Part shown: piece after piece, positions 1 through 8,200 of the stretch | How positions within the stretch are numbered: position 1 is the stretch's first letter | How the letters are laid out: each line of letters opens with the position of its first letter | Notes under the pieces: model-generated | Databases searched by the model: none | The model's input: only the letters and a program-made list of their open reading frames with translations | What the model was told of the DNA's origin: nothing | Virus record (IMG/VR): IMGVR_UViG_3300032331_001077 | Span: 1 to 44,075 of that record | Strand: one strand, 5' to 3' | DNA: 44,075 nucleotides | Origin: a virus | Program-made: the position numbers and the translations under genes

Positions 1-1212
1 ATCAAGGTGACCTTCCGTTCGTGTGTTGCGAAGGGCCTCCGTGGCGCGGGCAACATCGTCGTCATCCTCGACGAGGTGGCGCACTTCACCGACGCGGGGC
101 AGTCGTCCGCCGACGCGGTGTACAACGCCGTCGTCCCCAGCACGTCGGCCTACTCACCGAAGGACCCGAAAGACCGACGCAAGCCCATCGGGCAGGTGGA
201 AGGCCGGATCATCTTGATCTCCAGCCCCCTCGGTAGGCAGGGGCTTTTCTACAAGATGTTCCAGATCGGCATGGGCGGCGGCATGGCCGCGAGCAACATG
301 CTGTGTATCCAAGCGCCGACGTGGGAGGTGAACCCCACGGTGCCCGCCCACGAGTTTGAGAAGCACTACCTCAAGGACCAAGCGGTCTTCTTCACGGAGT
401 ACGGTGGGGAGTTCTCCGACCGCACGCGCGGGTGGATCGAGCGCGGCGAAGACCTCGTTGCCTGCGTGGACCCGGCGGCACGACCCCAAGTCCGGGGCAT
501 CCCGCGCCGAGCCTACTTCCTCGGACTCGACCTCGCCCTCGTCGGTGACGGCACGGCGGTGGCCGTCGGGCACCTCGACGACAACGGGAAGATCGTCGTG
601 GACCTCGTGGACCAGATCAAAGCGGGCGAGGGCAAGTTCGTGGACAAGGAGCGCCTCGACTTCGACGACGTGGCCGATTGGATTCTCGACCTGTCCAAGC
701 GGTTCTACTTGCAGGAGGGGATGTTCGACCAGTGGGCGGGCATCCCGCTGGAGCAAGCCCTGTCGAAGCGCGGTCTGGGCCAGATGAAGTCGCAGGCCAT
801 GACGAAGCAACTCACGTCCCAGATGTTCCAGAACTTCAAGGACATGATGTGGGACCAGAAGCTCGTCCTGTACGACCACCCCATCCCGCCCAACGAGGCT
901 CACTGCGCGTACATCGCGGAGCTCCTAGAGCTACAGGCCGAGTACCACAGCAAGTTCGTTACGACCGTGGAAGCGCCCAACGTGGACGGCAAGCACGACG
1001 ATATGTCCGACGCCCTCGTCCGCATGGTGTGGCTGGCGTCGAACCGTTTGTCCAAGAACCTCCACCTCGCGGGCAACCAGCGGGTGTCCGGGGCGGTATT
1101 TCCCCCATACGCACGCATGGGTATGCGCCGGAAGCTCCTCCTGTCCGGGTCGCACGAGTCCCGGCAGATCCCACGGGGAGGGCCGGGGGTACGGAAGGGA
1201 TTCTCGCGATGA
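1..1212 (+). CDS. Terminase large subunit, 5'-truncated by the window edge
   Basis: This is the DNA-packaging motor, which pumps the genome into proheads by ATP hydrolysis and cuts the concatemer. The frame is open to the left edge, so the N-terminal Walker A part lies outside. A Walker B segment (ILDEVAHF, Asp/Glu codons at 70-75) and a coupling motif (ISSPLG, about 211-231) complete the ATPase. The RNase H-like nuclease follows, with Asp in FLGLDLA (codon 529), Asp in MFDQW (727) and the terminal HDDMSDA cluster (994-1014). The next gene overlaps its stop by 4 nt and the portal follows within 600 bp, as usual for packaging genes. The call rests on motif order; the exact terminase subfamily is not clear to me. 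Confidence 0.93.
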   Translation: MKVTFRSCVAKGLRGAGNIVVILDEVAHFTDAGQSSADAVYNAVVPSTSAYSPKDPKDRRKPIGQVEGRIILISSPLGRQGLFYKMFQIGMGGGMAASNMLCIQAPTWEVNPTVPAHEFEKHYLKDQAVFFTEYGGEFSDRTRGWIERGEDLVACVDPAARPQVRGIPRRAYFLGLDLALVGDGTAVAVGHLDDNGKIVVDLVDQIKAGEGKFVDKERLDFDDVADWILDLSKRFYLQEGMFDQWAGIPLEQALSKRGLGQMKSQAMTKQLTSQMFQNFKDMMWDQKLVLYDHPIPPNEAHCAYIAELLELQAEYHSKFVTTVEAPNVDGKHDDMSDALVRMVWLASNRLSKNLHLAGNQRVSGAVFPPYARMGMRRKLLLSGSHESRQIPRGGPGVRKGFSR

Positions 1213-1460
1213 GCCTCGACCCTCTCAAGCCAAGCCGCGCCGACTACCGATTGATCCACAAGATCATCGACTCGTCCTACTCGGGCAAGGTCCTTCACAC
1301 CGAGGAGGGCTACGAGCTCGTGATCGCCGTGTTCAAGAAGGCTGGCGGGTCGTGGGAGAAGCTGTTCCTCGGCTCACCGAGCGATGTCTCGCTCCTCAAG
1401 AAGATCATCCGGGTAGCGTACAAGCGTGACTTCCTCACCAAGGCCCCGCAGTGGAGATGA
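1209..1460 (+). CDS. Small protein of unknown function between terminase and portal
   Basis: This 83-residue protein starts at an ATG that overlaps the terminase stop codon (ATGA), implying translational coupling. It is lysine-rich and mostly helical-looking, with the sequence KVLHTEEGYELVIAVFKKAG in the middle, and shows no zinc, membrane or nucleotide-binding motif. I do not recognise the family. Its place in the packaging cluster suggests a packaging accessory or head-assembly role, which is inference from position only. The longer open frame that begins upstream inside the terminase gene is a shadow in another frame. Confidence 0.7.
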   Translation: MSLDPLKPSRADYRLIHKIIDSSYSGKVLHTEEGYELVIAVFKKAGGSWEKLFLGSPSDVSLLKKIIRVAYKRDFLTKAPQWR

Positions 1461-1463
1461 CCA

Positions 1464-1778
1464 TTGAGCCGTCTCCGCGCCACCCTGTCTACTGACCCGC
1501 TCGACAAAGCCGTGTCCACCAAGATGGGCGAGGCCCAGCGGTCGCTGGTGGCTGCGCTGCGGCTCTGTGACGAGGCCGAGCGGAAGGACGCCATGATCCG
1601 GCGACGGCTCGCCAACACCCGTCGAGACCTCCTGCGAGCGTTGGATGCGCTGACGGCCATCCGTCGCATTGCCCCCTTGTACGACGTGACGGACCCCGAC
1701 CTATCTGACACCCCGAAGCCCCGTCGAGAGAAGGAGGCCGCGCCCCCTCCCGTGGACTCCGTGGGACAGGGAGAGTGA
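1464..1778 (+). CDS. Small charged helical protein, unknown function
   Basis: This 104-residue protein starts at TTG 1464, with GGAG at 1453-1456 giving normal spacing. The ATG at 1457 opens only a 12-codon frame, so the TTG is preferred. Residues about 10-70 are rich in Ala, Arg, Leu and Glu with heptad-like spacing and probably form a helical hairpin or coiled coil. The C-terminal 30 residues are proline-rich and acidic. It sits directly before the portal gene. I do not recognise it; a coiled-coil head-assembly factor is possible but unproven. Confidence 0.65.
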   Translation: MSRLRATLSTDPLDKAVSTKMGEAQRSLVAALRLCDEAERKDAMIRRRLANTRRDLLRALDALTAIRRIAPLYDVTDPDLSDTPKPRREKEAAPPPVDSVGQGE

Positions 1779-1784
1779 TGACCG

Positions 1785-3473
1785 ATGCCGACCAAGAACG
1801 ATGACGCCGTCGAGGTGAAGCGTGTCCCTGCCAAGACCAAGGGCGTGAAGGTGGGCAAGCCCGGACGCATCCTCACGTCTACGATGCGCTCCAAGGTCGC
1901 GTACCCGTCCACGGGCGGGACGATGTCGGGCTCTGGTGGCAACTTCTACTCTCCCGAGCTCTCCACCGACTTCCTTGAGCTCCCGCAGAGCCTCGACGAG
2001 AAGCGAAACTACTTTCGGTTCTTCTACCAGAGCGACCCGTTCGTCGGCCAAGCGGTGGACCTCCACACCGAGCTCCCGCTGTCGAAGATCCGGCTGTCCA
2101 CCCCGAAGGCGAAGGACCCCGAGCTCGCCAAGCGGTCGCTGGACTTCTGCTCCAAGTGGGCGCGGGAGATCGGGCTGCTGCACCGCCTCATCGAGATCGT
2201 CCACGATTACAACCTCTTGGGCGAAGTCTTCGTGTTCTGCGAGGACAACTCGCCCGATATGCCCGAGGATGTCACCAACGAGGTGATCCGCGAGCTCGAC
2301 GCGGAAGGCAACCCCACGGAGCGCACCCAGCGCCGGGAGGATGCGGACACCCGCGCCGAGAAGTGGCTCAAGCGCAACTACCGGGGCTGGACGGCGATCC
2401 GGGTGTTGCCGCCCGAGCAGGTCCACATGGAGAGCTTCCCGTTCACCGACGAGAAGCTGGTGGAGCTCATCCCAGATAGCAAGACCAAGGACATCGTGAA
2501 CCGGGCTGACATGGGCGACGAGAACGCCATGCGGATCGTCAAGTCGATGCCCGAGGGCGTGGTCAACGCCATCCGCGAGGGCACGAACATCCCGCTCAAC
2601 ACGGACCCCGACGCCGGGAGCTTCGTGTACTACATGAGCCGGAAGAAGTCCCAGTACGAGCCCCGTGGGCACTCGATGCTGGAACGCTGCCTTCGCATCC
2701 TCGTCTACCGGGACAAGCTGCGGCAGGCGCAGACGAGCATCGCGTCGCGCCACATGACGCCGATCCGGGTCATCTCGGCGGCGGATATGTCGGCCCCCGA
2801 CACGGACGCCCTGCGCGACCAAGTGGACTTGGCCCTCCAAGACCCCGACTACTCGATCATCACGAACTTTGAGATCAACTGGAACGAGATGGGGTCGCAG
2901 GGGCGACTCTTGGAGCTCTCGTCCGAGTACGACATGACCGACCGCCAGATGTACGCTGGCCTCGGCGTGACGGAGTCTCTCCTGTCGGGTGAGTCGAGCT
3001 ACTCCGGGGACCGCATCAACCTAGAGGTCATCAACACCCGGTACATGCTCCTCCGCGAAGTTCTCCAAGACATGGTGGAGGACAGGATGCTGCGCCCGAT
3101 GTGCCGCCGCATGGGCTACATCGAGACGGACGACGAGGGCAACGAGACGGTGATCTGCCCCGCCCTGTCGTTCACGCGCCTCGCCCTGCGGGACAACGCG
3201 GACACGTTCGACGCCCTCTTCAACCTGTACCAGAAGGGCTCCCTCGACGTGGACACGATCTTGGAGCTACTGAACATCGACCCGCACACGACGCTGGAGC
3301 GCCTCAAGCGGGACGCCCTCACGTTCAACGACTCCAAGTTCAACGACGTGCTGGGCGGGCTGTACGGGGAAGTGGGCCGCGCCCTCGCGGAGAACTCCAA
3401 CGCCGCCGAGCGCATCGCGGAGACGCTGGGCCTCAAGTACGCGAAGCCCCAAGCAGACGAGGGGCGTTTCTGA
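1785..3473 (+). CDS. Portal protein
   Basis: At 562 residues it has the length expected of a phage portal, the dodecameric ring at the capsid vertex through which DNA is packaged and to which the neck attaches. The order terminase - portal supports the call. Recognisable features are the N-terminal wing with YFRFFYQSDPFVGQAVDLHTELPLS-type sequence, a central acidic segment with many Glu/Asp (residues about 150-200), and the MYAGLGVTESLLSGES stretch near residue 390 followed by helical stem/crown sequence. ATG 1785 follows GGGAGAG closely. It is followed not by the usual head protease but by a TnpB remnant, so the block has been interrupted by insertions. Confidence 0.88.
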   Translation: MPTKNDDAVEVKRVPAKTKGVKVGKPGRILTSTMRSKVAYPSTGGTMSGSGGNFYSPELSTDFLELPQSLDEKRNYFRFFYQSDPFVGQAVDLHTELPLSKIRLSTPKAKDPELAKRSLDFCSKWAREIGLLHRLIEIVHDYNLLGEVFVFCEDNSPDMPEDVTNEVIRELDAEGNPTERTQRREDADTRAEKWLKRNYRGWTAIRVLPPEQVHMESFPFTDEKLVELIPDSKTKDIVNRADMGDENAMRIVKSMPEGVVNAIREGTNIPLNTDPDAGSFVYYMSRKKSQYEPRGHSMLERCLRILVYRDKLRQAQTSIASRHMTPIRVISAADMSAPDTDALRDQVDLALQDPDYSIITNFEINWNEMGSQGRLLELSSEYDMTDRQMYAGLGVTESLLSGESSYSGDRINLEVINTRYMLLREVLQDMVEDRMLRPMCRRMGYIETDDEGNETVICPALSFTRLALRDNADTFDALFNLYQKGSLDVDTILELLNIDPHTTLERLKRDALTFNDSKFNDVLGGLYGEVGRALAENSNAAERIAETLGLKYAKPQADEGRF

Positions 3474-3483
3474 ACTCCGATAC

Positions 3484-3783
3484 TTACAGGGCCATCCCCT
3501 GATCGGTTCTCGCTTCGACGGAATCCGCCCGGATTGCTCCGGGTCTTACGTTTCCTCCACGAGCAGTCACCGGAGTTCCTCCGGTCATATACGTTACGCC
3601 CCAACCCCGCAGGTTGAGAGCCGCGTTCACGTCTCGGTCTTGCGTGTACCCGCAACAGTCGCAGACGTAGGTGCGCTCCGACAGGGGTAGGACCGACTTC
3701 ACGTTCCCGCAACCGTTACAGGTCTTGCTAGACGGGTAGAAGCGGTCTGCGATCACCAGCGGCAAGGTAACGTGATAACCCGT
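3484..3783 (-). pseudogene. tnpB: TnpB (IS200/IS605 OrfB) C-terminal remnant
   Basis: On the minus strand, about the last 97 codons of a TnpB transposon nuclease survive. They contain the final RuvC-flanking segment IADRFYPSSKTC, the zinc finger CNGCG...CDCCG (3720-3652) and the signature DRDVNAALNL, then a Gly/Thr-rich tail to a TAA at 3486-3484. The rest of the ~400-residue protein is missing. The open frame continues upstream to 3972, but that part is antisense to the next + gene and is not TnpB. The remnant fills the gap between the portal and the next gene. Its 3' part contains small perfect hairpins (3522-3535 and 3569-3585), the region that in intact elements overlaps the guide RNA. 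It cannot encode an active nuclease. Confidence 0.85.
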
Positions 3784-3822
3784 TTCTAGCCCTATCCCCG
3801 GCGCAAGGTGGAGCACGCCACC

Positions 3823-4236
3823 ATGAACCGCCGCCGCGCCGACGAGAGGCCCTCCCTCCTCCCGATCATGCACCCCCTCTTCAACATGAGGGAGGTGTGC
3901 AAGCAGACCGCCCTGTTGGAGGATCACCTCAACAACGAGCGGAAGCGGTGCATGGACTGCATCCGCAAGCACTTCCTGACCATCGAGGCCCTGCTGGAGG
4001 AGGCTGTCAGTCTCGACAACAAGGCCAAGTGGGCCGACCTACTGGACGGCAAGGTGGAGCTCGTGCGGGAGTGCCAAGAGCGGTGGGTTGACGGTGAGGA
4101 GCCCTGTGACATCGCCCAAGATCTCCGGGCGATCCGCAAGGAGCTCACCCCCAAGTGCTTCGACCTCCGTGAGATGACGCAGGAGTCCCGCCTCGCGAGC
4201 CGTGTGGCTTCTCGGTTCCTCCGTAGGGTGGCATGA
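3823..4236 (+). CDS. Small helical protein ending in RVASRFL motif
   Basis: This 137-residue protein starts at ATG 3823 behind GGTGGAG (3807-3813); GTG 3808 is an in-frame alternative. Cysteines sit at residues 26, 41 and 45, the last two in the CMDC pair, and the body is helical and charged. Residues 127-133 read RVASRFL, a peptide that recurs in five other proteins here. A CTAG/CTAT-containing stretch (3786-3795) lies upstream, exactly where the TnpB remnant ends. Its stop overlaps the HNH gene start. I do not recognise the family; the motif suggests a virion-associated role by analogy with the other carriers. Confidence 0.7.
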   Translation: MNRRRADERPSLLPIMHPLFNMREVCKQTALLEDHLNNERKRCMDCIRKHFLTIEALLEEAVSLDNKAKWADLLDGKVELVRECQERWVDGEEPCDIAQDLRAIRKELTPKCFDLREMTQESRLASRVASRFLRRVA

Positions 4237-4754
4237 CCGTGGAGACCGTTCTGAAAACTTGTGTGAGGTGTGGAATTCCCCAAGACCCCCTCAACTTTCA
4301 TCGGGATTCTCGTCGGTTAGACGGTCTCAAGCCCTATTGCAAGGGTTGTCGAAAGACAGAGGGCGATCCCGAAAAGGACCGTTCTCGTAAGCGTACATGG
4401 TACGAGAAGAACCGACTAAAGGTGATCGAGTCGGCACGGGCACGCATCGTAGCCGATCCCGCTCGCCGCAAGAAATGGTGGGCAGATTACTATGGGAAAA
4501 ATTCCGACAAGGTGAAGGCCGATACTGTCAAATGGCAGAAGGCACACCCCCACGTTGTCGCATGGCGAAGTCTCTTGAACACCAACGGAGATTGGCATAT
4601 TGACCATATCCGGCCCCTGTCTAGTTTTCCTTCGGACGCGGATACTCGCATGGTCAACGCCTTGGACAACCTCCAGCCACTCTGGGCTACTACCCGTGTG
4701 ATTGATGGCGTTCTCTATGAGGGAAATCTCAACAAGAACGGTCGGTGGCTATGA
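4233..4754 (+). CDS. HNH homing endonuclease, free-standing
   Basis: This 173-residue protein has an N-terminal zinc ribbon (C10, C13, C36, C39), a basic linker (residues 40-110) and a C-terminal HNH-type core, WHIDHIRPLSSF with H122, D124 and H125, followed by DNLQPLW. This architecture is typical of free-standing phage homing nucleases, which nick or cut DNA at a cognate site and spread by gene conversion. The gene uses many more A/T-ending codons than its neighbours, a sign of recent arrival. It is inserted neatly, with ATGA overlaps at both ends (4233-4236 and 4751-4754), so it preserves the operon. Confidence 0.88.
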   Translation: MTVETVLKTCVRCGIPQDPLNFHRDSRRLDGLKPYCKGCRKTEGDPEKDRSRKRTWYEKNRLKVIESARARIVADPARRKKWWADYYGKNSDKVKADTVKWQKAHPHVVAWRSLLNTNGDWHIDHIRPLSSFPSDADTRMVNALDNLQPLWATTRVIDGVLYEGNLNKNGRWL

Positions 4755-5296
4755 GCCCAATTCGCCTGTCGGTATTTGACTTCGACGGGACGCTGTTCCG
4801 CAGCCCCGAGAAGCCCGAGGGCTGGGAAGCTGGGTGGTGGGGAAACCTCGCATCCCTCACCCCGCCCATCGTGCCCGAGTCCCCCGGTGCCGACTGGTGG
4901 AACGGCTCCGTGGTGCAGCGGGCGAAGCGGGACATCGGGGACGGTGAGACCGTCGCGGTGCTCCTCACGGGCCGTCTCGCCAAGAAGTTCACCCCCCGCC
5001 TCCGAGACCTCCTCTCGCAGGCGGGGCTGAAGTTCCAGCACGTCTACCTCGCCAGCGGCGGGGACACGGAGTCCTACAAGCTCCGGGTGATCGGTGAGCT
5101 CCTCAAGGAGTACCCGACGGTGACGGGCGTGGACATCTGGGAGGACCGGGCGAACCACCTCCAGAAGTTCGCGGACTTCGTGGAGTCGCAGGGGAAAGCC
5201 GCGTTCCCACACCTCGTGACGGTCACCGCCCACGAGCCCGAGAGCGCCCCGAGTGCCGAGAAGGTAGCGAGGCTATACCTAGTTGGGGGGCGCTGA
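4751..5296 (+). CDS. HAD-type phosphatase of the Swiss Army Knife RNA-repair family
   Basis: This protein matches the HAD_SAK_1 family pattern: SVFDFDGTLF at the N-terminus (nucleophile and acid Asp at residues 10 and 12), Trp-rich GWEAGWWGNLASL and DWWN segments, LLTGR (motif II region), and the distal acidic motif DIWEDRANH. The family is linked by domain fusions to RNA end repair and is thought to remove phosphates from RNA or nucleotide ends. ATG 4751 overlaps the HNH stop; an in-frame GTG at 4745 is less likely. Its stop overlaps the start of the next gene, whose first domain is a 2H phosphoesterase, so the two end-processing activities are translationally coupled. Substrate unknown. Confidence 0.82.
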   Translation: MSPIRLSVFDFDGTLFRSPEKPEGWEAGWWGNLASLTPPIVPESPGADWWNGSVVQRAKRDIGDGETVAVLLTGRLAKKFTPRLRDLLSQAGLKFQHVYLASGGDTESYKLRVIGELLKEYPTVTGVDIWEDRANHLQKFADFVESQGKAAFPHLVTVTAHEPESAPSAEKVARLYLVGGR

Positions 5297-8200
5297 TGTC
5301 CGTCGGGCTTTTCATCCCTCTTCCCGCGAATCTCGCGGAGAAATTCCCGTCGCTGGGCGACCATGACACGTCCCCACCGCACGCCACGCTGCTGTACTTC
5401 GGGGACGCCCCCGAGGACACCGAGCGTTTCCTCGACGTGTTGCGGGCGCATCTCCAGCAGTGGCCGAGAGAGATCACCGCGACTCTGCGGGGCCTCCGTC
5501 ACTTTGACAACCCGGACGGCACCGTTGCCTACAACGGCGTGCGGTTCGATGCCGACGTGGCGGGCTTGCGTGCGTCCCTCATCGCGCACCTGTCCGACAA
5601 CGGGTTCCCCTCCACGGACCGATCCCCCACCTACTATTACCCCCACGTCACGCTGGCGTACCTACCGCCCAACAGCGTCGGGGAGTATCGAGGCCCGGTG
5701 CCCGATGGCTCATGGACTTTCGACGAGGTGGAAGTCTGGGGGCTGGGGGACGACCCGGTGGCGCTGCCCTTGGGGGGAGCGAGCACGTCGCGCGTCGCCG
5801 CCCGCTACAAGTCCAAGAAGAAGATCGAAACCAAGGACGGTGGCGAGGCCACGGTGTACGAGTACGGCCCGAGGCAGGTGGCCAACCGTCACCGCGAGAA
5901 GGCCGAGCGGGTCGAGCACCTCCGCAACCACATCAGTGACCTCCGTGAGCGGGTGTCGAGCGACCTCAAGTCCGACGACCCCATGACCCGGCTGACGGCC
6001 CTCGCCGTGAGCCTCATGGATCACACCTGCGAGCGGGTGGGCAACGACGATTCCGCCAAGAACGGCCACTACGGGGTGACGGGCTGGAAAATCGAGCACG
6101 TCACGTTTCGTGGTGACACCGTCACCATCGAGTACGTTGGGAAGTCGGGAGTCGATCACACCAAGACGGTGGACCACGGCCCCACGGTCAAGGCGCTCCG
6201 AGAGGTGTGCAAGGACCGGGATGGCGGGGACGCCATCTTCGACACGGGCGACGCCAAGGTCAGCGCCGACGACGTGAACGATTACCTCGCGGAGTTCGAC
6301 GTGACAGCCAAGGACATCCGTGGCTACCGGGCGAACGACGAGATGTGCAAGGCCCTCCGAGAGGAGCGGTCCAAGGGGCCGAAAGACCTCCCTCGCTCCC
6401 GCAAGGAGAAGGACAAGATCCTCAAGGACGAGTTCAAGCGGGCGCTGGAAACGGTCGCGGAGACCGTCGGGCACGAAGCTGCCACCCTGCGGTCCCAGTA
6501 CCTCGTGCCGGGTCTGGAGGACCAGTACGTCCACGACGGGACGGTCATCAAGTCCCTCAAGACGGCGACCAAGACGGACGCCGAGCGAGAGGACGAGGCC
6601 ACCGAGAAGCTGGTGAAGCCCTCGCCCAAGAAGAAGCCCCCGCGCAAGGACCTACGGAACGAACGGGTGGAGTCCGAGGACGACCCGGACCTCGACACCG
6701 ACGACGACGACCTGTCGCTCAACTTCAAGAAGGTGGCTACCAGCCTCTTCGCGGAGATGGCCGTCCGTGTTGCTGCTCGCTATCTCGACGCCAAGCGAGA
6801 CCGCCCGTCTCGCAAAGAGCGCAAGAAAGAGAAGATGAAGCAGCGCGAGGAGGAGGAAGACGAGTTCCTCGCGGACGTGGAGGGTCGGAAATTCGTCAAC
6901 CCGGACACGGGCAACGAAGTCGGGTTCAAGTCTCTGCCTCGCGAGGAGCAGAAGAAGATCCGCGCCAAGTGGCGGGCGAAGCGTGAGAAAGAGAAGGACG
7001 ACGACTCTCCCGAGGTGACCATCGAGGATTCCACCGACGAGGAAGCCAAGAAGTTGGAGGAAGAGTACTCCGAGGGTGAGAAGCCCGAGGGAGAGAAGAA
7101 GCCCGAGAAGAAGCCCGAGGACGACGAAGAGGGCAAGCGGCTGACGGAGGAGTACGAGGCCGAGAAGTCTCTCACCAAGTCCGAGCTCGACGAAGCCAAG
7201 GCCGACGAGGCCGAGGCCCAGAAGGCGAAGGACGAGGCCGACGCATCCGCCAAGAAGGAGAAGGAGAAGGCCAAAGCCTACAAGGCCCCCCCGTCGGACG
7301 AGCTCCTCAACGAGGTGACCAAGGACCTCACCACGAAGGCCAAGCTCACCGACGCTGCCGCCAAGAGCACCGAGCGGCTCATCGGGGACACCGTCGAGAA
7401 CCAGAACGAGGCTGCGGTCGAGGACTTCAAGCAGCAGAGCCGGGAGCAGGCGCAGGGGATTCTCGACCGTGCCGCTGCGGGCGGTCCCAAGGCGTTGGCT
7501 ATTCCAGACGGGGTCTTCCCGAAGGACGCCAAGCTGGGCAAGACGTACAACGCCGAGAAGGTCGAGAGTTTCTTGGAGAAGTCCCGGGACGCCCGAGACA
7601 AACTCCACGAGAAGGCCGGGGAGGCGCAGGGAGACCTCGCCAAGGTCACGGAGGACATCAGCGAGAACGCCGGGAAGATCCGCGAGCACCGGGCCACGAT
7701 CCGCGAGAAAGCCGCCGAGCTCCGAGGCGCGGACAAGGGGATCGCGGATGCCCAGAAGGCTCACACAAAGGCCGAGGAGGCACTCAAGGCCGCGATCTCG
7801 CCCGTGCGTGACCCGAAGGAACTCAAGAGTGCCCGTGACGCGAAAGACCGGGCGCAGTCGAGCTACGACAGCGCCGTCGAGAGGATCACCTCCAAAGACC
7901 CGAAGGTGAAAGAGGCCGAGGCTGAACTGGATGAGGCCGAGAAGTCCCTTCAGACGGCTGAACCAGAAGCCTCCGAGGAAGCCAAGGCCAAGCGGGACGA
8001 GGCTCTCAAGAAGTTTGAGGATGCCCGAGAGACGGCCATCTCCAATGCCAGCGATGACGCCCGAGAAGAGATCGACCTCGCCAAGAAGGAACTGGACGAG
8101 GCTGATACGGCACTCACGAACGCCCGCAACCCGAAGCGTGATCCGAAGGCCGTCGAGGAGGCCAAGGCAAATGCCCTCGAAGCCCTCAAGAAGCTCGACG

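Noticed and set aside
3784-3972. N-terminal half of the minus-strand open frame that contains the TnpB tail
   Set aside because: It is antisense to the + gene at 3823, has no TnpB similarity and is only open by chance; TnpB sequence begins near 3783.
5710-6534. Minus-strand frame inside the topoisomerase region
   Set aside because: Antisense to catalytically complete TopIB sequence; no motifs of its own.
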